In this document: piece by piece, positions 25,108 to 36,197 of the stretch
Position numbering within the stretch: position 1 is the stretch's first letter
Layout: every line of letters starts with the position of its first letter
Source of the DNA: RPQJ01 sp963846315
GTDB taxonomy: Bacteria > Pseudomonadota > Gammaproteobacteria > Steroidobacterales > Steroidobacteraceae
DNA length: 64,000 bases
Direction of reading: 5' to 3'
Assembly: GCA_963846315.1 (NCBI GenBank)
Contig: CAWJVM010000008.1
Span: 248,001-312,000, forward strand
Position numbers and translations under genes: made by a program
The notes under the pieces: model-generated
The model's database searches: none
Told to the model about the DNA's origin: nothing
Seen by the model: the letters and a program-made list of their open reading frames with translations, nothing else

Positions 25108-25719
25108 ATGAAGTTCAAGCCCGCATTCACAGGATTCTTCTCGCTCGTACTGGCCGCTACCCTGCTCGCTGGCTGTGCCAACCAGAAGGAACCGGCCACC
25201 AAGGCCATCGCTGACATCGAAGCTGCCGTCGCCACGGCCGGTGCGGATGTCTCGCAGTACATCCCGGAGCAACTGCAGGCGGTGACGACAGGGATCGCCG
25301 ACCTGAAGGCGAAGTTCGAGCAGAAGGACTACAAGGGCGTGCTGGCCGCGGCTCCCGCGCTGCTTGCGCAGGCGCAGGGCCTCAGCGCTGCGGCCGCAAG
25401 CGCCAAGCAGGCGGCCGAAGCGGCGGCCCTCGAGGCGTTCAACAGTGAGTGGAGCACGCTGGCGTCGGATGTTCCTGCGCAGCTGGCGGCGGTCACCAAT
25501 CGGGTCGCGATGCTCTCCAAGTCCAGGAAGCTGCCAGCAGGGTTGGACGCTGCTGCGTTCGACGCGGCCAGGTCCGGTGCGGACGAAGCCAAGGCCCTGT
25601 GGGACCAGGCCACGGCAGCGCAGGCGGCGGGCAACATGGAGCAGGCAGTCATGGCTGCGCGTCAGGTCAAGGAAAAGCTGAACGCGGCGATGGCCGGCCT
25701 GGGCATGTCGGCTGGCTGA
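25108..25719 (+). CDS. Alanine-rich helical lipoprotein of unknown function
   Basis: A 203-residue lipoprotein: signal peptide with lipobox LAGC at about 19-22. The mature part is strongly Ala/Lys/Glu-rich and predicted helical (AAAASAKQAAEAAALEAFNSE and similar), which suggests a long helical bundle or coiled coil such as a periplasmic spacer. I do not recognise the family. It follows the LysM gene by 40 bp with its own good ribosome site (AGGAG). A strong hairpin lies downstream at 25751-25774. Confidence 0.82.
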   Translation: MKFKPAFTGFFSLVLAATLLAGCANQKEPATKAIADIEAAVATAGADVSQYIPEQLQAVTTGIADLKAKFEQKDYKGVLAAAPALLAQAQGLSAAAASAKQAAEAAALEAFNSEWSTLASDVPAQLAAVTNRVAMLSKSRKLPAGLDAAAFDAARSGADEAKALWDQATAAQAAGNMEQAVMAARQVKEKLNAAMAGLGMSAG

Positions 25720-25750
25720 CCTTTGACGGTGCCCCTGTCGTGGTGCCAGG

Positions 25751-25774
25751 ACGGGCCGCCTCAGGGCGGCCCGT
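25751..25774. terminator. Strong bidirectional hairpin
   Basis: A 10-bp perfect stem ACGGGCCGCC (25751-25760) / GGCGGCCCGT (25765-25774) with a TCAG loop lies between the convergent lipoprotein and M20 peptidase genes. No clear T run follows on either strand, so it may work as a rho-assisted or bidirectional terminator. Confidence 0.6.
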
Positions 25775-25783
25775 CTCATTGGG

Positions 25784-27307
25784 CTAGTGCTTGCTTTTTG
25801 CCGCTCGCGCAGTCTCGTAGAGATAGCCAGCAAACATCTCCGCCTGTTGCGCGAAGCCCGCGACCTTGGGGTTGCTGCTCTCGATCAGCAGCCATTCGTC
25901 GGGGGCATGCGCGCCGCCGCCACGGCCCACACCGAAGTGACCCGCGGCGAGATTCAGCGGCGGCCCGGTGAAGACGACGCCCGGCCAGCTACCGGCGCGA
26001 CGCGGGAACAGGCTGTAGTCGATCCCTGCTTGCTGCAGTGTCGCGGTGCCGGCCTGGATGATGACGCTGTCTTCCGGCGATTCAGTCGGGCTGTAGCCGC
26101 CACTGACGATCACCTCGATGTCACCGAAGCCGCGCTTCGCGAGATGCGCCCTGAGTTTCTCGACGGCTTCATCCTTGGTCATGTTCGGCACCAGGCGGAA
26201 GTCCAGCTTCGCCTCGGCGCGACCGGGGAGCACGGTCTTGCCGCCGGGTCCCGTGTAGCCGCTGACGAGGCCCTGGATGTTGACCGTCGGCTGTGACGCG
26301 AGGCGATAGGTACTGGTCAGGAAATCCTCGTCCTTGATCCAGTGGCGCACGCCCAATACCTTCTTGACGGCCTCCTCGTCCTTGGGAAGGCTGGCGGCGA
26401 GCAGTTCCTTCTCGTGCGGCGTGAGGGCGCGGACATGCTCGAACCAGCCGTCGATCGCCGGAGTGAAGCCGTCGTCGGCCACCAGCGTGTCGAGCGCCTT
26501 GACGAGATGCCACACGGGGCTGTCCACCCGGGCCATCAGGCTCGAATGGACGTCCTTGGCCGGGCCCCGGCCCCACTTTTCGCCGCTCGAGATCAGCTGC
26601 ACTTCGATCACGCCCTTCGCACCCAGGTCGAGCGATACCGAGCCGTCGCGGGCCTGGTCGGTCGACGGCATCATGACGCCCACGGAGCGCTTGAGTGCTG
26701 CCGCGATCTCGGGGTCGGCGAGCAGCTTCGGGAAGTGGGTCGAGCCGATTTCTTCCTCACCTTCGGCGACGAGGACGAGGTTGACCGGCAAGGTGACGCC
26801 CGCGGTCTTGAACGCACGCAACGCCGTGAGGAAAGCCATCTGCGGACCTTTCTGGTTGACCGCGCCGCGGCCGACCAGAGCTTGCCCTTCGCCCGGCCGT
26901 TCGACGATCTTCCCCTCGAGGGGTGGCGACGACCATTCGGCCGGATCGTAGTGCTTGACGTCGTACATGAAGTAAATCGCGAGCGTGTCCTTCGCGCCGG
27001 CGTCGAGCGTGGCAAACACCCCGGGCACGCCACCGCTCTCGACCACTTTCGCTTGCTGGAACCCGGCGTCCAGCGCGAGCTGGCGCATGTACTCGGCGCC
27101 CTGCGGCGTATTGATGCCCATGTTGGCGATGGTCGGCAGCGCGATCCATGCGCGCAGTCGCTCGATCGCAGCGGCCTGGTCGGCCTGGATGGCGGCGACG
27201 ACCTTGTCGTGGCCCGGTGGGTGCGGTGCCGCGTCGGCAGGCGCTCCCGCAAATGTCAGGGCAAGTACCGCCGCACAGCCGATCATCGAGTGTCTGTCGA
27301 ATCGCAT
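25784..27307 (-). CDS. Exported M20-family metallohydrolase with altered zinc ligands
   Basis: A 507-residue protein from ATG 27307, with a signal peptide (about 1-26). It has the M20 layout: general base pair Glu184-Glu185 in VAEGEEEIGS, lid domain (about 230-390) and the last His in GGGAHAPDEW. Two canonical ligands differ. The usual H-x-D is FMYDVK with Met114 and Asp116, and the bridging Asp of GRGxxDxKG is Asn151 (GRGAVNQKGP). I believe the GRGAVNQKGP form recurs in a subfamily, so this may be a specialised active site, not decay. The substrate is unknown. The frame extends to 27589 but that leader is not signal-like. Confidence 0.87.
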   Translation of the reverse strand: MRFDRHSMIGCAAVLALTFAGAPADAAPHPPGHDKVVAAIQADQAAAIERLRAWIALPTIANMGINTPQGAEYMRQLALDAGFQQAKVVESGGVPGVFATLDAGAKDTLAIYFMYDVKHYDPAEWSSPPLEGKIVERPGEGQALVGRGAVNQKGPQMAFLTALRAFKTAGVTLPVNLVLVAEGEEEIGSTHFPKLLADPEIAAALKRSVGVMMPSTDQARDGSVSLDLGAKGVIEVQLISSGEKWGRGPAKDVHSSLMARVDSPVWHLVKALDTLVADDGFTPAIDGWFEHVRALTPHEKELLAASLPKDEEAVKKVLGVRHWIKDEDFLTSTYRLASQPTVNIQGLVSGYTGPGGKTVLPGRAEAKLDFRLVPNMTKDEAVEKLRAHLAKRGFGDIEVIVSGGYSPTESPEDSVIIQAGTATLQQAGIDYSLFPRRAGSWPGVVFTGPPLNLAAGHFGVGRGGGAHAPDEWLLIESSNPKVAGFAQQAEMFAGYLYETARAAKSKH

Positions 27308-27432
27308 CGCGCCTCCCGTCCCGGACAAAATGTCGACGGACAGACTGGACCGGCGCGAAGTTGAAGTCCAGCCAGGGCGGATGTCGAACGGCGGCGCTGA
27401 ACACGCCGCCGTTCTTGCTCCTGCTACCTGCG

Positions 27433-29670
<2,238 letters not shown>

Positions 29671-29830
29671 ACAGAAGCACTCCCCATGTGCGAGTAAAAA
29701 AATGGCTGCGACGTGCACTATGCCGTCGCCCGGTTCGTTACAAAATTCAATTGTTCCTATCAGACAGATAGATGGCGCCAATGATCGATGCCGGCAGCAG
29801 TGCTGCCCGGGTCAGGTTATTCTCCGTCGC

Positions 29831-31606
29831 ATGCACCGAATCCACCCTCTGCGATTGTTCGTCGGCCTGGTCGCGCTAGTCACTGCTCTACCTCCGGCTG
29901 CATCCGCCGCGAGTCCTGACGGACTCACGACCATCGCCGAGCAATCCGGATTCAAACGCACCGGCCGCTACGACGAAGTGGAGCGATTGTGCGCAGCCTT
30001 CGCCGCGCGCTGGCCCGACCAGGCGCGTTGCTTCGAGTTCGGCCGCTCGCCCGAGAACCGCCCGTTGCTCGCGCTCGCCGTGTCGGACGATGGGGTGCTC
30101 GACCCTGAATCTGTCCGCGCGCGACAGCGGCCCGTGGTCCTGTTCCAGGGCGGCATCCACGCGGGCGAGATCGACGGCAAGGATGCGGGCTTCATCGCGC
30201 TGCGCGACATGCTCGACGGGCGTGAAGGCCGCGGCGTGCTCGAGCGGACAACCTTGCTGTTCGTGCCCGTCTTGAACGTCGACGGGCACGAGAGGTTTGG
30301 CGCATGGAACCGGCCCAACCAGCGCGGTCCGGAGGAGATGGGTTGGCGCGTGACGGCGCAGAACCTGAACCTCAACCGCGATTACACCAAGGCCGATGCG
30401 CCGGAGATGCGCGCCATGCTCGCGCTCCTGGACGCATGGGATCCCATCCTGTACACGGACCTGCACGTCACGGACGGCGCGGAGTTGCGTGAGGACCTGT
30501 CGGTCGAGGTCGAGCCCGGTCACGGCTGGGATCTCGAACTGGGCCACACGGGACACGCGCTGCGTGACGAGGTGCTGGCCCGGTTGCGGCGCAAGGGTTT
30601 CCACGCACTGCCGTTCTATCCCGAGTTCGTGGGTGCCGACGATCCGGCCTCCGGCGTGGCCGCGGACGTGCGGTCACCCCGCTTCAGTCTCAGCTATTGG
30701 GCCACCCGCAATCGCTTCGGCGCCCTGGTCGAGACACACTCGTGGCAGGAGTATCCGCGACGCGTCGCCGCCACGCGCGAGACCATTCACGCCATGGTCG
30801 AACTCGCTGCGCGCGACGGAGTGAAGTGGCTCGAGGCGGCCCACGCGGCCGACGCGCGCGCAAGCCTGCTCGGTGGCAAGCCGGTGCCACTGAGTTTCAA
30901 GAATACGGACGCCGTGCGGACCGTCGATCTGCGTGGCTACGAGTACACGCGCGAGGCGTCAGGGGTTTCGGGCCAGACATGGATACGCTACGACTCCACC
31001 AAGCCCACTGTCTGGCGGCTGCCGTTCAAGTACGAGGTGCAGCCTGCGCTGGTCGTGACTGCACCGGCCACCGGCTATGTCGTGCCGAGTGCGCACGCCG
31101 CGTGGCTGTCGGAAAAGCTGGCTCTGCACGGCATCGAGTTTCAGCGTGTGAGCGCGCCGCAACCGGCCAGCGCCGTGCAGACATTCCGCGCTGACCGGGC
31201 GACGACCGCAGCGGAAACGTTCGAGGGGCGGTCGCAAATGACGGTCGAAGGCACCTGGCGCGATGAACAGCGCGACATCGGCGTCGGTGCGCTGTTCGTG
31301 CCGATTGCCCAGCCGAAGGCGCGGCTGCTGATGTCGCTGCTGGAGCCGCAGGCGCCCGATTCCTTCGTGTCCTGGGGTTATTTCAATGCGGCCTTCGAAC
31401 GCAAGGAATACATGGAGAACTACGTCACCGAGGCCGTGGCGCGACAGATGCTGTCGCAGGACGCGGCGCTCAAAGCGGAGTTCGAGAGGCGGCTGCGCGA
31501 GGATGCCGCGTTCGCGGGCAGTCCGGCCGCGCGCCTCGATTTCTTCTCTCGTCGCCATCCTTCCTGGGACGAGCGCTACGGTCTCTATCCTGTCTATCGC
31601 AAGTGA
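29831..31606 (+). CDS. Exported M14-family metallocarboxypeptidase
   Basis: A 591-residue protein from ATG 29831, with a signal peptide (cleavage near PPAASAA, 21-27). The M14 zinc site is His110 and Glu113 (GGIHAGEID, the HxxE motif) with His212 (YTDLHVTDG). The catalytic Glu is in ALVETHSWQEY. The domain runs from about 40 to 340. The remaining 250 residues form a C-terminal extension common in the large bacterial M14 peptidases of this type. It probably trims peptides in the periplasm. A frame upstream to 29471 runs through the katG promoter and is not coding. Confidence 0.9.
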   Translation: MHRIHPLRLFVGLVALVTALPPAASAASPDGLTTIAEQSGFKRTGRYDEVERLCAAFAARWPDQARCFEFGRSPENRPLLALAVSDDGVLDPESVRARQRPVVLFQGGIHAGEIDGKDAGFIALRDMLDGREGRGVLERTTLLFVPVLNVDGHERFGAWNRPNQRGPEEMGWRVTAQNLNLNRDYTKADAPEMRAMLALLDAWDPILYTDLHVTDGAELREDLSVEVEPGHGWDLELGHTGHALRDEVLARLRRKGFHALPFYPEFVGADDPASGVAADVRSPRFSLSYWATRNRFGALVETHSWQEYPRRVAATRETIHAMVELAARDGVKWLEAAHAADARASLLGGKPVPLSFKNTDAVRTVDLRGYEYTREASGVSGQTWIRYDSTKPTVWRLPFKYEVQPALVVTAPATGYVVPSAHAAWLSEKLALHGIEFQRVSAPQPASAVQTFRADRATTAAETFEGRSQMTVEGTWRDEQRDIGVGALFVPIAQPKARLLMSLLEPQAPDSFVSWGYFNAAFERKEYMENYVTEAVARQMLSQDAALKAEFERRLREDAAFAGSPAARLDFFSRRHPSWDERYGLYPVYRK

Positions 31607-31649
31607 GCGTCGGGGAACCCAGCCCGTCAGGCAGGGATGTGCGAGCCAG

Positions 31650-34526
31650 TCAGCCCGCCGCCGAACGCGGCCAGAGCTGCGCCACCCGGAAGCGGCCGGT
31701 CGCGGTCAGTTCACCGTGGGCGGCGCGCTCGGCCGCCCGCAGGTCGGCGCGGCGTGACATGAACTGGGTCTGCGCGACGACATCGAGCAGGCTCGAACTG
31801 GCGAACAGGAAGCCCTGTCCCGCGACGCAACCAAGGTCCAGCAGCGTCGCCACCTGGCTTTCATTCTCGATGCCCTCTGCCACGGTCTCGAGACCGAGCG
31901 TCGTCGCCAGCATCACGACGGCACGGGCCAGTTCGGGGCCGCCGTCCTGCTCGGTCAGCCGGCTCACGAAGGCGCGATCGATCTTCAGGATGTCGATCGG
32001 GAACCGGTGCAGGTAGGAGAGCGACGAGTAGCCCATGCCGAAGTCGTCGATCGCGAGGCGCACGCCGAGCGCCTTCAGTTCACGGAAGCGTTCCAGGTTC
32101 ACCTCGGTGTTCTGCATGATCGTGCTCTCGGTCAGCTCGATCACCAGGTTGCCGGGATCGAGACCGGAAACCTCGAGTGCGTGCCGCACGTCCGCAACCA
32201 GGTCGCCTTGCTGCAGGTGGCGGCCCGAGATGTTGACTGCCACGCGCAGGCCGGTGCCGGCTTCGACCGAACTGCTCCAGTTGTGGATCTGGGTGCACGC
32301 ATCGACGAGGACGCGACGACCGAGCTCGACAATGCGGCCGGATTCCTCGGCGATGGAAATGAAGGCTGCCGGCATCACGACGCCCCGCTGCGGGTGATTC
32401 CACCGCACCAGCGCCTCCACGCCCAGCAGTTCGCGGCTCGTCAGGTCGACGACCGGCTGGAACTCGACGAAGAATTCGTTCCGCGCCAAGGCCAGGTCGA
32501 TGTCCTGCTCCAGGCGCAGGCGGTCGTGCAGCTGTTCCTGCATGTGCGGCTGGAACAGCACGCAGCGGGCCTTGCCGGCGGCTTTCGCGTTGTACATGGC
32601 GATGTCGGCCTTGCGCAGCAGCTGCTCGGCGTCGTCGCCGGGTTGCGAGCAGGCGGCACCGATGCTTGCCGTGGCGTCGGTCTCACGGCCGTCGACGAGC
32701 AGCGGTCGATTGAAGGCCGCGGTGATCGGAACGGCGATGCGCTCGACATCCGTTTCGCTGCGGATGCCCTCGAGCAGGATCGCGAACTCGTCGCCGCCGA
32801 GGCGTGCCACGGTGTCGGAGGGTCGGGTCGACTTGACCAGGCGTTGCGCAGCCGCCTGCAGCAGACGGTCGCCGGCGTCATGTCCGAGCGAGTCGTTGAC
32901 GTTCTTGAAGTTGTCGAGGTCGAGGAACATCACCGCCACTTGCTGTTGCGACCGTTGCGCCAGCGTCAGCGCGTGCTCGACCCGGTTCCAGAACAGGCTG
33001 CGGTTGGCGAGCAGCGTCAGGGGATCGTGGAAGGCGAGCTTGCGCAGTTGCTCTTCCAGCGCCTTGCGCTCGCTGACGTCGCGGAAATTCAACGCCAGCC
33101 CGGCAATGGCCGGGTCGTCCATCAGGTTGCTGCCGACACACTCGAGAGTGCTGCGCCGCTCGCCCGTTTCGACGACCAGCTCGATCGGTCCGATCACGCG
33201 ACCCTGCGTCGCCACGACCTCGGCGAGGAAGCCCGCCAGCCGCTCGTTGTCCCCTTCGATCCAGCGATCGAGCAGGTTGCGGCCCACCATGTCGTCCGGG
33301 TGGGTGGCAAAGGTGCGTTCGGCCGCCGGCGAGGCAAATTGCAGCACGCCCTCGGCATTGGTGATCATGATCACGTCGGAAGCATGCTTGATCAGGGACG
33401 CGTAGCGCGCCTCGACGATGCCGGCCGCACGCCGCTCGCGCAGCAGTGCATCGTCGCGGGACAGCACGCCCTGGCGCAGCATGACCAGCGACGTCAGCAC
33501 GAAGATGATGACGGTCATCGTGTTGACGGGGCTGGCGGCGGTGCTGCTCTCGACATACACCAGGACCATGAACGACACCATCATCGCGATGTAGGGCATG
33601 CCCTGGACCACGGCGACGCTGAAAGGGTGCGGGGCACGGCGCGTGCCGGGGCTGCCGCGCAGTTGCTCGCGCGCGGCCGCCGCGAGCCAGATGTAGCAGG
33701 ACAGGTAGATCACGTCCGAGACGCCACCCGGGATGTAGCTGCCATCGACCTTCGACATGGCCCAGACGATATCGGCCAGGGACATCGATGAGAAACCGAG
33801 CGTGATCAGCATCAGGGCGCGGCGGCGGATGGGCGTGGCGCCTGAATGCATCAGCAGCACGCCGCAGGCCAGCAGCATCAGGCAATTGAGTGCGATGTAG
33901 ACCTGTGCCAGCACGTACTTCAGCACGTCCGGGTCGCGCTGGGCGTCCGCCGTGGGCGCGATCACGAAGAACCAGAAGAACGCGCCGAAGCCCAGCATCA
34001 GGATCGCTGTATCGAGTGCGAGCCGCATCCACTGCACGCGCACGGCGGACGTGCGGATCACGGTGAGCACCGCGGCGAAGACCAGTGGGTAGAAGCCGAG
34101 GAAGAACACGTCGCCGATCGACGGGAACGGGTCGACCCCATACAGCCAATACGTCGAATGCAGCAGGTTGCCGATGCTGTAGACGCCCAGCGCGGCGGTC
34201 AGTAGCCACCAGGTGCGTTGTGCAGCCGGATTGGACGAGCCTCGGGCGGCAGCCCCGGTCAGGACGGCAACGGTGATGCTCGCCATCGAGTCGGAATACA
34301 GGTTGAAGACGTCGAGCCACGGCCGGTTGCCTGCATCGACCAGGATCAGCGCAATGGCGATCGCGATGTAAACGAACAGGCCGACGGCAACGGCTCCAGT
34401 CCAGCCGGAGCTGAACCGTTCGCGCTTCTTCACCCCGTCGTTCGATGGCCGCCCTGGCGACATTTTTCTGCGTGCCTCTCCCGGACCCGGCAGCTCTTTA
34501 GATTCGGTATATCTAGCCTCAGGCAT
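31650..34526 (-). CDS. Membrane PAS-GGDEF-EAL cyclic-di-GMP enzyme
   Basis: A 958-residue protein. Residues 42-352 hold about eight to nine membrane helices forming a MASE-like sensor. A PAS domain spans about 372-490, GGDEF about 495-655 with intact GGDEF at 577-581, and EAL about 670-920 with intact EALVRW from 704. EAL catalytic motifs NISGRHL, ELTES, IDDFGMGYSSL, KIDRAF and ETVAEGIE are all present. Both synthesis and breakdown of c-di-GMP are thus possible; in such tandem proteins one activity often dominates and the other is regulatory. It probably governs motility against biofilm. The gene is single and divergent from pbpG. Confidence 0.95.
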   Translation of the reverse strand: MPEARYTESKELPGPGEARRKMSPGRPSNDGVKKRERFSSGWTGAVAVGLFVYIAIAIALILVDAGNRPWLDVFNLYSDSMASITVAVLTGAAARGSSNPAAQRTWWLLTAALGVYSIGNLLHSTYWLYGVDPFPSIGDVFFLGFYPLVFAAVLTVIRTSAVRVQWMRLALDTAILMLGFGAFFWFFVIAPTADAQRDPDVLKYVLAQVYIALNCLMLLACGVLLMHSGATPIRRRALMLITLGFSSMSLADIVWAMSKVDGSYIPGGVSDVIYLSCYIWLAAAAREQLRGSPGTRRAPHPFSVAVVQGMPYIAMMVSFMVLVYVESSTAASPVNTMTVIIFVLTSLVMLRQGVLSRDDALLRERRAAGIVEARYASLIKHASDVIMITNAEGVLQFASPAAERTFATHPDDMVGRNLLDRWIEGDNERLAGFLAEVVATQGRVIGPIELVVETGERRSTLECVGSNLMDDPAIAGLALNFRDVSERKALEEQLRKLAFHDPLTLLANRSLFWNRVEHALTLAQRSQQQVAVMFLDLDNFKNVNDSLGHDAGDRLLQAAAQRLVKSTRPSDTVARLGGDEFAILLEGIRSETDVERIAVPITAAFNRPLLVDGRETDATASIGAACSQPGDDAEQLLRKADIAMYNAKAAGKARCVLFQPHMQEQLHDRLRLEQDIDLALARNEFFVEFQPVVDLTSRELLGVEALVRWNHPQRGVVMPAAFISIAEESGRIVELGRRVLVDACTQIHNWSSSVEAGTGLRVAVNISGRHLQQGDLVADVRHALEVSGLDPGNLVIELTESTIMQNTEVNLERFRELKALGVRLAIDDFGMGYSSLSYLHRFPIDILKIDRAFVSRLTEQDGGPELARAVVMLATTLGLETVAEGIENESQVATLLDLGCVAGQGFLFASSSLLDVVAQTQFMSRRADLRAAERAAHGELTATGRFRVAQLWPRSAAG

Positions 34527-34739
34527 TCGTGAGCGGTCTGTGACCGCCGTACGAAAACCTCAGCTGCACATGTGACGCAGTTCACAGGCCGGGACGACCC
34601 GCGCTGGCGCACGTTTTCTGTGAACAGTGATGCCACATTGGTTGCGGAGTGTGGCAGGCTACCGCCCGTTCTCGACCTGGGCAGGCGCAGTTCACGCGCA
34701 ACCCGTAACTGCGAGATGCAAGACGGAGCGAGCGACGAC

Positions 34740-35606
34740 ATGCAGCAATGGCGCAAGACGATGGGTTGGGTCACGTTGGCAGGCTTGCTGCTGACCGTGT
34801 GGATACCCATGGCCGCCGAGGCTGTACCGCAGGGCGCCGTGCGGGCGCGCACGATCCCGGACGTGCGCTCCCACGCGTATTACATCCTCGACGAGTCGGA
34901 CTCGGCGGTGCTCGCGGCGCGCAATGAGCGCGCTGCCGTGCCGATCGCCTCGATCACCAAGCTGATGACGGCCCTGGTCGTGCTCGACGCGGGCCAGTCG
35001 ATGGACCAGGTGGTTACCCTCACCGCCGCCGACGTGCGTGGCACCGCCGGCAACGGCTCACGCCTCGCCGCAGGGTACAAGCTGAGCCGGCGGGACCTGC
35101 TGCACCTGGCGCTGATGTCGTCGGAAAACCGCGCCGCCTATGCGCTGTGCCGGTCGTATCCGCGCGGCCTGAGTGCCTGCGTGCAAGCCATGAACACGAA
35201 GGCCGTTGCTCTCGGAATGACGTCGGCACACTTCGTTGAGCCCACGGGCCTGTCCAGCAGCAACGTGGCCAGCCCCGTCGACCTGGCCAAACTGGTGCTG
35301 GCTGCGGCAGGCAACCCCACGATCCGCAATTACTCGACCTCTGCCCGCCACACGGTGACCGTCAACCGGCGGCCACTCGAGTTCCGCAACACCAACCTGC
35401 TGGTCACCAATCCGGCCTGGCAGGTCGACGTGCAGAAGACGGGTTACATCCCGCAGGCCGGGCGCTGCCTCGTGATGCAGGCTGTCATCGACGGCCGTCC
35501 GGTCGTGATGGTCCTGCTCAACTCCTATGGCAAGTACACGCGGATCGCGGACGCCAAGCGAGTCCGGACCTGGGTCGAGTCGCAGAGCCGCGTCGCCGCC
35601 CTTTAG
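34740..35606 (+). CDS. pbpG: D-alanyl-D-alanine endopeptidase (PBP7/8-type)
   Basis: A 288-residue low-molecular-weight penicillin-binding protein. The three active-site motifs are SITK 71-74, SEN 128-130 and KTG 233-235. FVEPTGLS, LEFRNTNLLV and the end segment YGKYTRIADAKRVRTWV closely match E. coli PbpG, which cuts D-Ala-meso-DAP cross-links in peptidoglycan. The N-terminus has a signal-type hydrophobic stretch (9-28). I favour ATG 34740 with GGAG upstream; ATG 34716 is an alternative. Confidence 0.92.
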   Translation: MQQWRKTMGWVTLAGLLLTVWIPMAAEAVPQGAVRARTIPDVRSHAYYILDESDSAVLAARNERAAVPIASITKLMTALVVLDAGQSMDQVVTLTAADVRGTAGNGSRLAAGYKLSRRDLLHLALMSSENRAAYALCRSYPRGLSACVQAMNTKAVALGMTSAHFVEPTGLSSSNVASPVDLAKLVLAAAGNPTIRNYSTSARHTVTVNRRPLEFRNTNLLVTNPAWQVDVQKTGYIPQAGRCLVMQAVIDGRPVVMVLLNSYGKYTRIADAKRVRTWVESQSRVAAL

Positions 35607-35722
35607 GCCAGCTGCATTTCGCGCGACTGATCCAGCACCTGGCCGGGTGCGATCCAGCGGCCGACGGTACGCCAGCGCACCGACCGACACCCGTGCAAGT
35701 GCTGCAATTCCGATGCACCAAT

Positions 35723-35745
35723 CGAGCCGGCGCAATGCCGGCTCG
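35723..35745. terminator. Hairpin downstream of pbpG
   Basis: A 9-bp stem CGAGCCGGC / GCCGGCTCG with a 5-nt loop lies between pbpG and the CBS gene. It lacks a T run. It may end the pbpG transcript or lie in the leader of the CBS-caleosin mRNA. Confidence 0.4.
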
Positions 35746-35774
35746 CGCACCGTGTGCGATCAAAGGAGATCGGG

Positions 35775-36197
35775 ATGCACCATCAACTCAAAGACCTGAT
35801 GAGTCGGGACGTCAAGGTCATCAGCCCGGACATGACCATCGAGGAGGCCGCACGGACCATGCGTGACGGCGACTTCGGGATGCTGCCCGTCGGTGAAGAC
35901 GACCGCATGATCGGCGCAATTTCGGACCGTGACATTGCGATCCGCGCCGTGGCTGACGGCAAGGGCCCCGGCACGAAGGTGCGCGAAATCATGTCTGCAG
36001 GTATCTGCTGGGCATACGAAGACGACACCGTCGAAAGCGCGGCGAGGATCATGAGCGAGACGCAGGTCCGCCGTTTGCCGGTCGTGAATCGTGACAAGCG
36101 TCTGGTTGGCATCGTTGCGCTCGGCGACTTCGCGGTCGAAAGTTCCGACATTCGGCCGGCCGCAGAAGCACTGGCGAAGATATCGGAGCCGTCGTGA
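35775..36197 (+). CDS. Two-CBS-domain protein
   Basis: A 140-residue protein made of a CBS pair (about 7-62 and 72-128): MSRDVKVISPDMTIEEAARTM, FGMLPVGEDDRMIGAISDRD, RIMSETQVRRLPVVNRDKRLVG. Stand-alone CBS pairs bind adenine nucleotides and sense energy state. ATG 35775 has an AAAGGAG ribosome site. Its TGA stop overlaps the GTG start of the caleosin-like gene (GTGA), so the two are translationally coupled. That link suggests that nucleotide sensing and the caleosin work in one process. Confidence 0.93.
   Translation: MHHQLKDLMSRDVKVISPDMTIEEAARTMRDGDFGMLPVGEDDRMIGAISDRDIAIRAVADGKGPGTKVREIMSAGICWAYEDDTVESAARIMSETQVRRLPVVNRDKRLVGIVALGDFAVESSDIRPAAEALAKISEPS

Noticed and set aside
32007..33791. 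A 594-codon plus-strand frame opposite the GGDEF-EAL gene
   Set aside because: Shadow of a high-GC gene; no domain, while the minus strand carries intact PAS, GGDEF and EAL motifs.
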